From Notospermus geniculatus (taxonomy: Eukaryota; Nemertea; Pilidiophora; Heteronemertea; Lineidae): a stretch of DNA of 64,000 nt. Positions 1 to 9,400 of the stretch are shown here, in pieces (positions within the stretch are counted from its first letter, which is position 1; every line of letters begins with the position of its first letter). The stretch spans positions 93,406-157,405 of the forward strand of contig NMRB01000746.1 in the NCBI GenBank assembly GCA_002633025.1, written 5' to 3'. A program made the position numbers and the translations under genes. The notes beneath the pieces were generated by a model, which was not told where the DNA came from, made no database searches, and worked only from the letters and a program-made list of their open reading frames with translations.

Positions 1-115
1 TTAGAGAGACCAGAAAAGACTCTTCTGGTCTCTCCAACTGAAAAGTGCCTGAGGAAGACCCCGGTTGGAGTCAAAAATTCGCAAGTTTCTGGAAGTTGAC
101 TTCTTGATATTTATT
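1..115. repeat. Foldback element fragment (family with GGGGTCTTCCTCAGGCAC)
   Basis: Contains CTGAGGAAGACCCCGGTTGG and a terminal hairpin (GAGAGACCAG/CTGGTCTCTC). Related pieces occur at 5308-5582, 6130-6298, 16343-16450 and 40700-40790. Confidence 0.6.
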
Positions 116-200
116 ATTGCACTCCCCATTCTTACTGATTTCCTGTTTTCCTCTTTCAGAAAATGTACCATTTATATTTTTGCATTTTCTTTGATTTCAG

Positions 201-416
201 GCTAAATTGGCATTTGAGCGTCTGCCTATCCCCAAGGTATACCACCCCTTCATTGTCGGTCCGAACAACACGCTTCTTACTGAAATGCAGGATAGGACCG
301 GTGCGCGTATCAACGTGCCACCGCCGAGCGTCATGAAGGATGAGATCGTTGTTTCTGGTGAGAAGGAAGGGGTCCATGCGGCAGTAAATTGGATAAAGAC
401 GATCTTTCAAGAGAAG
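201..416 (+). CDS. HDLBP: Vigilin exon, first KH domain in window
   Basis: Acceptor TTTGATTTCAG before 201, donor GTTAGT at 417; 72 codons, phase 0 at both ends. The KH loop reads HPFIVGPNNTLL, a GxxG-like loop ending in N rather than G, so RNA contact by this domain may be weak. Confidence 0.93.
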
Positions 417-3400
417 GTTAGTCTAAATTGGATATATCACTTGCCTCCTGATATGAAAAGTTGGATATCTTTTAAAATTCACCAGTATATAGCTCTGGCT
501 GTGCTATTATTTTTTCTCCCGGAAAGTGAGCGGGCACCGGTAAAATTTGGTGACAGGGAGTGGCCTGATTTGTCTGATTCTTAGTTCAATAGCAGATTAA
601 GTTTGGTGCATGGGGGAGGGATGAAATTTGGGTAACGGTGTGCCAAGTAAAATACGGCGACAGGGAGTGCGGAGACCAGGGGTGGCCGCATAGAAACTAC
701 GCTAGTGCTTCGACACCCTGTCAGTGTTAAAATGCATGGAAAAATGTACAGCATTATCGGCAGATGGGCTCCGCTAGCGCTAGTGGAGTTTCTATGCGGT
801 CACCCCAGCATTTTGGTGTGGCGACAGGAGTGGACTGATTATGTGTGCGTCCTTGGGAAGGGGATGGGTGTGGATAAAGATAGCTGAAAGGAATGGTCAT
901 GCATCACCCCCCCCCCTCCCCCGGATGTCCTCTCCCACCATTAGAAAAGACCGTAAGGGCTAGTGCTCGTTCTGGTACCGGAGTCCCTGAAAGGGCCCCC
1001 TATCTCTGCATGAGGAGCCTTGATAGCCTAGTGGTTATCACAGCTGCTTAACAAGCGGCAGGTCCCGGGTTCGAATCCCGAGCCATGGGGTAACCATCCC
1101 TGGCTCCTCAGTCCATCACATGGGACAGTATTAGCCGTGGTGCCTTTGCAAGGGCAAGTAAAAGACCCCATCCAAGTGAGGAACATGAGAGTTTGACGTT
1201 TGAGATGGCCTCTTCCATACTTCCCAGGGCCAATAATGCTTTGGCTTTGGCCACGACAAAAAATCTAATACAAATACCATGAATACTGCATGACAATGTT
1301 TTATGCTAAATCAGCAATAATGAGTTATTGTCAACTGACTACCCCATCCATCAGCTATGAAGTCACAGCTGTTCTAGTAGAGGATCACAAATGTGTACAT
1401 TCACTGATTTAGCAGTTATTGTTCTGTCTGGCTTCATAACGAACACATTACCCACTCCAATTTCAGGAACGAAAATGCCAGACTGTCTCTGTAGAGGTGC
1501 GTAAAACGCAACACAAATACGTTATCGGACCTCGTGGAAGTGGCCTCCATGAAATCCTTCAGCAGTCTGGCGTTTCTGTTGAAGTCCCACACCAGGACAG
1601 CCCATCTGGTACCATCACTCTCCGCGGCGAACCTGACAAGCTTGGACCCGCGCTCACCATGGTCTACGCCAAGGCAAACAGCGTCATCAATGCAGAAGTC
1701 GATGCGCCATGTTGGTTGCATCGGTTTATCATCGGGAGAAAGGGGGCAAACGTGCGGAAGATCACACAGGACGTACCCAAGGTTCACATTGCGTTCAACG
1801 ACGGCGAGGACAAGATTCAGGTCGAGGGACCTCCGGTTGAGGTGGAAAAGGCCCGGCTTGCTTTGGAGGAGATAACAAAGGACCTGAGATCTCGCATGGA
1901 CTACGCTGAACTTCACGTTGACCCAAAATATCATAGGTAGGAAGATGAGATATTACCATTCCTGGCATTTCGTTAAGCAGAGACTTGTCTGGCATGGGTG
2001 GCGTTCACTAGAGCGCCAACAACATTCGGAAGGGTTGCGGAAGCAAATTGTGTCATTTCGGCATTCTTTCCAGGTCAATGACTATTGGGCATTTCGCCCT
2101 CTCCCGAAAATGCAGAAATGCCTGGAAATGTTTAGGAATGATAAAGACAGTGAACGGAATCTTTCAAGAATATGCGGAGATGTTGCTGAATGAATGCGGA
2201 TTTACTAAATTTGCGTTCTGCATCTTGTCTGCGCCGTAGTGGACGCCAGGTTTCACAGATCTATACAAAGTTCAGTCCGAAATAGGTCGCTATTTTGATT
2301 GCTATTCATTTGGCGTAGGAGTTGGGACGACACGCAGTTGAACACGGCCTTACAAGTAGGCCAGGAGGTGTCCTTTGTAGGGTTTCATATCTCATAAGAG
2401 ATCTCATGTTGTGCATATTTCTCCCCTTGCACTTGCAGACATATCATTGGCAAGAACGGTGTTAATGTGACCAGGATTAAGAACGAAACTGGCGTATCGA
2501 TCAGAATTCCCACAGATAACACGAAGAGCAACACCATCCGCATCGAGGGCGACCCACAGGGCGTCGCCAAGGCAAAGAAAGAATTGTTAGACATGGTCCA
2601 GAAAATGGTGAGTTAGCGACTCGGAAGATTTATGTTGACTGCAGTCGTGGCTGTGTTTGAAACTGGTGGAGTCATGCACATCATTTTGACCGCCTCTGTT
2701 CCCTGTTTACATCATTTGAACGAATCTGTTCCCTATTCACATGGACATTTGAAATAATCTGTTCCCTATTCACATCATTTGATTGGGTCTGTTACCTATT
2801 CACATCATGACCTGTTCCCTATTCACATCATTTGGGTTGACTAAATCTGTTGCCTATTCACATCATTTGAAAGAATGTGTTACTATTCACATCATTTGAA
2901 TACTTGCTGAAATGCAAGTCACAGCTCCCAGGGCCTTGAATGTGATTTCTTTGCATTGTAATGCAACCCACTACTACCTCTTGGCCCTTATGATTCGGAA
3001 CGTGAAAGGAATATTTCATCATCACTGCTTGTCTCTTTCAGGAAAATGAACGTACACGCGATATTCTCATCGAACAGCGCTTCCACAAGACGATCATTGG
3101 AGCAAAAGGCGGCTCAATTCGCGACATTCGAGATAAATTCAACCAGGTCCAGATTACATTCCCTGATCCCGGTAAAAAGAGCGATGTCGTTACCATCCGT
3201 GGTCCAAAGACGGACGTGGACAAGGTCTACAAGTACCTACACCAGCTGCATCAAGATCTAATCCTTGAGAATTACCAAGCTGAGGTCCACATTTTCAAAC
3301 AATTTCACAAGAACATCATTGGAAAGGGGGGCAGTAATGTCAAGAAGGTGAGTTGATCATGGATTTTGATTTCAGGGCAGGAAATAATCGACGGCACTCG

Positions 3401-6400
3401 CGGCATTTGCCGCCGAATTCGCCTGAAACGCCGCCGATGCCACTATTAAACCACGGCACACTTTTGCCGCCGAAAAAAAACGTGTATTGTCTTATTTATT
3501 ACCCTATCAAAGTGCAATTGTACGGCCTAAAATGGCCAAAACTACGCTCAGAAAACAGAAATTTTCTCCTTCAAAGTCTCTAATCCATCCCCACAACCTT
3601 CCCCTGAAGTTATTGGCCCTTTATGGGGGTTTCTGTATTGGCACAAGGCCATGCCCGACCGCCAGACGCATTGGATCAGACCGACACATGGTGTCTCAAA
3701 TTTGACGATCTGAGCAGGTTTCTGCGCACCCATCATTCAACACACATCTAGACATCGTCTGTCTCACCTGAAGTTGGTGGCGATTCATTATACATTGACC
3801 TAGTGTCCTATCAAACTAGTAACGAACAACCGTGGATGAAACAGTCATCGTGGGCAGCATGAATTGAATGACTGACGGGTCATAAACATAGTGGTGTGTG
3901 GTAGCTTTGATCTCTGCCGTAGTGACAAGGCTTTGATGTCATGAGTGTGCACTACTTGTGGAGCAGTCCAGACCTAGTAGCCCGATACATTTGGTGCAAA
4001 CTTGTGAATTATCAAAGGCCTGGACTCATTTCGCCTTGTTGCTGTGATATTAACCCTTTGGCAGTTGTACTCACAAGTGAATTATCAAAGGCCTGGATTT
4101 ATTTCGCCTTGTTGCTCTGATATTAACCTTTGGTGGTTGTACTCACAAGTGAATTATCAAAGGCCTAGACTCATTTCGCCTCGTTGCAAAATGGAAAAAT
4201 TAAAATTGCTGTGGAGGAACAGAAAAATGCTGTGGAGAGCCTCGAAGCTCCACAGCATTTTTTTTGAAAAATGCTGTGGAGGGAAATTTCTTAATTTCCA
4301 GGCCTGGATTTCCGGCGTTTTCTGCAGAACCTGGGCACCACTCCGTGTTAGATTCTCAACTTTAGAAAATTCCATGTATGGGCAGTAGTTTGTGTCAGGA
4401 GGCCTCATCAAGGCCTGAACCGTAATGAAATCAAAAATGGTGAATTGCCCATTGAGAGCCAACTTGCATGAGAAAGGTTGCATCTGGGTGTGTGCTTATA
4501 TCTGTGGAAATGTGTGAATGCAACTCCTCCAAAAGGACAAGTTTCCAGGAGTTTCACATCATCTGTGCTGGTCTTTTCAGATCCGCGAAGAAACTGACAC
4601 GAAGATCGACTTGCCGAGTGAGAACAGCGATTCGGATGTCATCGTGATTACCGGGAAAAAAGCTAATGTTGAGGCAGCTAAACAAAAAATTGAGACGATT
4701 CAGAAAGAAATGGTGAGTGTTACCAACAAAATCAGTTTCCCATTGGCTAAGATTTGCATTATTTTGACTGACCGAACTGGAGCCTGATTGGCTGATGATT
4801 TGGTCAACGAAGTGCAGTCCGGAATTGGCAGAGGAGTTGTATGGCTCTCAGTTGAATGCAGTCACTCTTACATGAAGGCCCAAGCTACCTTCTGAGCTGT
4901 TGAATAGGAATATGGAACAAAATTGTGAAAAAAGTGACATTCCCTTTACATGTACTTTCCCATTCTTTTCCAGGCCAATATCAAGGAGATCACCATCGAA
5001 ATCCCACATAAATTGCATAATTCTATTATTGGCGCAAAGGGGCGTCTCATCCGTGCAATAATGGAGGAATGCGGTGGTGTTATTGTCCGCTTCCCACCAG
5101 AGGGCACCAACAGCGACAAGGTGACGATTCGTGGGCCGAAGGACGACGTGGAGAGTGCCAAGAAACAGCTTTTGGATCTCTCTAATGAAAGGGTAGGTTT
5201 TCTTGTCCACTTTCTCCTAGGCCTTGTTTGTATGACGTTCATAGGCCTGTAGCTACGCCTCTGTTGAACTCAATATCCAACATAGAACACAAAAAACGAC
5301 ACACAAAATGATAGTAAACGTAAAGTCGTCTCGGAATTTATCAAATTTACAACCCCAACCGGGGTCTTCCTCAGGCACTTTCTGGTAGAGATCCCAGAAG
5401 TGGATGAGTCAATTATGGATCTGTAGTTATAATAAAGAAACTTTATTCTTTATCATAACTACAGATCCATAATTGGAATCCAGCTCATTCACTTCTGGGA
5501 TCTCTACCAGAATGTGCATGAGGAAGACCTCGGTTGGGGTCGAAAATTTGCTAAATTCGGAGACAACTTTACGTTTACTTTCTCTGTTGTAACTCGAGAT
5601 GTTTGGTCACGTGTCGTCCATTTTCACTTACAGAAAGAGTCCGGGTACACCGCGGAGGTCAAGGCCAAAGCAGATTACCACAGGTTCCTGATTGGCCGTG
5701 GCGGGGCGAACATCAAGAAGATCCGTGACAGCACCAACGCACGTATCATCTTCCCCGGGCCTAACGACCCTGATCAGCAACTGATTGTCATCGTGGGGAA
5801 GAAAGATGCCGTGGAGAAGGCGAAGGCAGAAATTGAGGAACTTGTGAGGAATTTGGTAAGATTGAATATATGTGACCTTGAGGGGGTCGTTTCGATACCC
5901 AGCCGAGTCGCCAGTCTGTACTCTCAGTTGGTTTGAAAGGATCAAGTGCGCTGAATGAGATACTCAGAGACCCCAGAAAGGTTTCTGGAGAGGTTGGGAT
6001 ATTTTGATGGATGAAACTGTGAAATAGCTCCTCATTGTAAAGTCCGGCCGCACCTGACCGACCCAATGCAATGCGGAATTTGGCATAGTTGGAATCGCAC
6101 GCTACTCATGAAAAACTGTTCGACAGACTATACTCTGTTCAATTTTGATTATACTTCTGGTAGCTCAACTTGAAAGTGCCAGCCTGAAGAAGACCCCGAT
6201 TGGGGTCGAAAATTTGCTAAGTTTCTGGAGGACGACTTCGGTTATTATACCATTTCGATTAGGCAGGCCGAATAATTGAATAATTGAAAACCGGAAATTC
6301 ATGTCTCATTTCCTGACTTTGCATTCCATTGGGTCGAAGTTAGATGCGGCCGGACTAAAGCATGTTCAATGGAAGAATTATCCAGTTGTTGAATATCGCG

Positions 6401-9400
6401 TTTCAGGACAACATCACCGAGGGGGAAGTGAACGTCGACCCGAAATACCATCGTCACTTTGTCGCGAGAAGAGGCGAGGTTCTTCGACAGATCGCCGAAG
6501 ACTATGGCGGCGTTACCGTCAGCTTCCCTCGCAGCGGCGTCAAGAGTGACCGAGTTGTCCTAAAGGGGGCTAAAGATTGTGTTGATGGAGCAAAACGCAG
6601 GATTTTGGAGATTGTTGAAGATTTGGTGAGTGAAGTTAACTATATGTGACCCGCTTCCGCAAAAGCAGACGTTTGTCGCAACCTCAGGAAAGGGTTAACG
6701 ACCTCGCAGCACAACAGCTGAAATGTACGTTGACGCAGGTTTACAATAGTGGACAGCAGTGACGACAGTTGGGAAACTGATGACCAATGATGATCACCTG
6801 CGACAAGCGTCTGCTTTTGCCAGAGTGGCTCACATCTACTGTACACATACATGTACACGTATAGAGTTGGCCCCTGGGTGGGAGGGTGAGCAAATGTTTT
6901 TTTGTGGCCCAAGGTGTGAAATTTTGTCAGTTTTGGTGGTAAGTGGATGACATAGGGATCACGCCATTCTCAGGCGCAGATCCAATGGGGGGGGGCGCAC
7001 CCGGTGCACGCCCCCCCTTTCGACCAACAAATCTGTGAAATCGACCGTGAAATTCTGAAATTTAGAGCAAATTATTGAAATTCACGGCAGATTTCAATGT
7101 TTCTAGCACAGCTGAAGTTTCAATGTTTCTCGCACAGCTTTTCCGAAATCGTGGATCCGCCCCTGATTCTGGAGCCAGAGTTGTGACAATGGTTGTGTAG
7201 GCCTACATCTAGATGGTCTCTTTACCTGACAGTCGTACAAGTAGATTAACTTTCCTGTAATTTGTGATATGTTAACAGGAGAACCAAGTGACTATCGAGT
7301 GCGTCATCCCACAAAAGCATCACCGTACCGTCATGGGTTCCAAAGGACACAAGGTCCAGGAGATAACACGCGACTGCGAAGTCGGGATCAAGTTCCCTGA
7401 TCGTCCCATGAACCAACAAGGAGCCGGTGATGCCCCTGGCGATGAAGCTGCAGTACCCAACGGTGATGCTGGTTCAGAGGGGAGCTCGGAGAGTGATGCG
7501 CCGAAGAAGTGTGACATCATCATTATTACTGGCAAGAAAGAAAATTGTCAGGCGGCCAAGGAGGCTTTGTTGGTGAGTGGATGACCTTGTTATTTGGTGC
7601 GGTCAGAGTGATAACTTCAGCATGTTCAGTCCCAAGATTGTCATTAGACTTGACACTTTCAGTCCCAAGGATGGAGAGACATGTTAATCCAATAGGCCGC
7701 CCTAAACTGCCCTGCCATGAGCTGCCTAGAAGACCACGCCCACTTTTTGACAAAAATCCACATCACCTCTAATGTAGAAATGAAAGTCACCAATTACTGG
7801 CGGGAGCGCCACAATCCACCATGTCTCCAGACGCCAATATCGCCATAAACCGCCTTGACTCATTATACTAACCTCTGTTCAGCTTAATGCAGTGGCAGTT
7901 CATGGTGGTGAAAGTTACAGGTGGAAACTGCAAAAAATAGGCAGCTCTATTGGGTTAACTCTGGCATATCTGAGTGAAGGTCATCAAATTCACTATCAGC
8001 GAATTTAACATTTCTCATCTACCGTGTTATTTTCAGAACCTCGTGCCCATTACCGAGGACTGCAATGTCCCCTTCAAGTTCCATCGGTTCATCATCGGTC
8101 AACGAGGAAAAGATGTCCGCAAGATGATGGAAGAGTATGACGTCAGCATCTCTGTGCCAGCGCCGGAACTCGAGAGTGATTTAATCAAGGTGACAGGACC
8201 ACCGGAGAATGTCCGTCGTGCTCAGCAAGGTCTGCTACAGAAGGTGGACGACCTTGAGAAAGAGGAAGAAGATCGGGTAGGTAGGAACTCAATCTGAACC
8301 CTCGATGTGTTTAGGTATTAGTACATGTATTTGATTTTTCCCTCAGGGCCGAAGCCATAGTATTATTGGCGCTGGAAAATACGGTAGAGGCCATCGCAAA
8401 CTACTCGGGCCGTATTCGAAAAGGGTGTTTAAGACTTAGACACGTGTAACTTCGTCAAATGCATGGTGGGAGTGTGTGCATTTATTGAAGTTACACACGC
8501 CTAAGTCGTAATCGCATGATGATCACCCTTTTTGAATACAGACCTACATGTTCCTCACTTGGATGGGGTCTTTTACTTGCCCGTGCAAAGAAACAAGGTA
8601 CAAGGCACCACGGCTTACTGTCCCATGGGACGGACGTAAAGAGCCAGGGATGATATCCCATATGGCCCCGACTGGATGCGAACCCGGGACCTGCCGCTTG
8701 CTAAGCGGACGTATTAAGTAATCTTTATAATGAGGAACTGAATCTGGCTGGTGACGCTGCAAGCTGTAACATCTTAAGATGGCAAAACGAAGCAATGACT
8801 TCATGTCACGAATAGGTGTATGCTGTGGAAGGGGGCGAAAATAGGGTCTTATGGTCGCTGCACCGTGACGGTGAATAGCTTTACAGGTTCCGCATCAGGA
8901 GTTCATGGTACGTTGATCATTTCCCTCTCGTTATTTCGGAACTAATTCATTTTTGGTCCGTTTCTAGATGCTCAGGAACTTCAAGCTCTCCTTCGAAGTG
9001 GACCCAGCCTACCACCCCAAGATCATCGGTCGCAAAGGCGCGGTCATCTCAAAGATCCGCGATGGCCACGGCGTGCAGATCCAGTTTCCGCCAGAACACA
9101 GCAATGATGAAGCAAAGGGAACAATTCAGATCACCGGCTATGAAGAAAATGCTAAGGCAGCAAAGGACGAAATTATGAAGATAGTCGAAAATTTGGTGAG
9201 TCGTGTTTACATTTTTAGCTCACCGGGGTGAGCTATTACGATGGGGAAGCGTCCGTCGTCCGTCGTCGTCCGGCGTCGTCCGTCGTCGTCGTCGTCGTGT
9301 TCCGTTAGCAGGGCACGTTTCGTAACCGCTGGGGCTGTGGATCTGAAACTTGGTACATACATAGCCCTAGGTCGCATGACCCATGACACCAAGTTTCGGT

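Noticed and set aside
1021-1092. tRNA-like sequence with A and B boxes
   Set aside because: It is the head of a SINE: the same body and A-rich tail follow, and further copies occur in the window.
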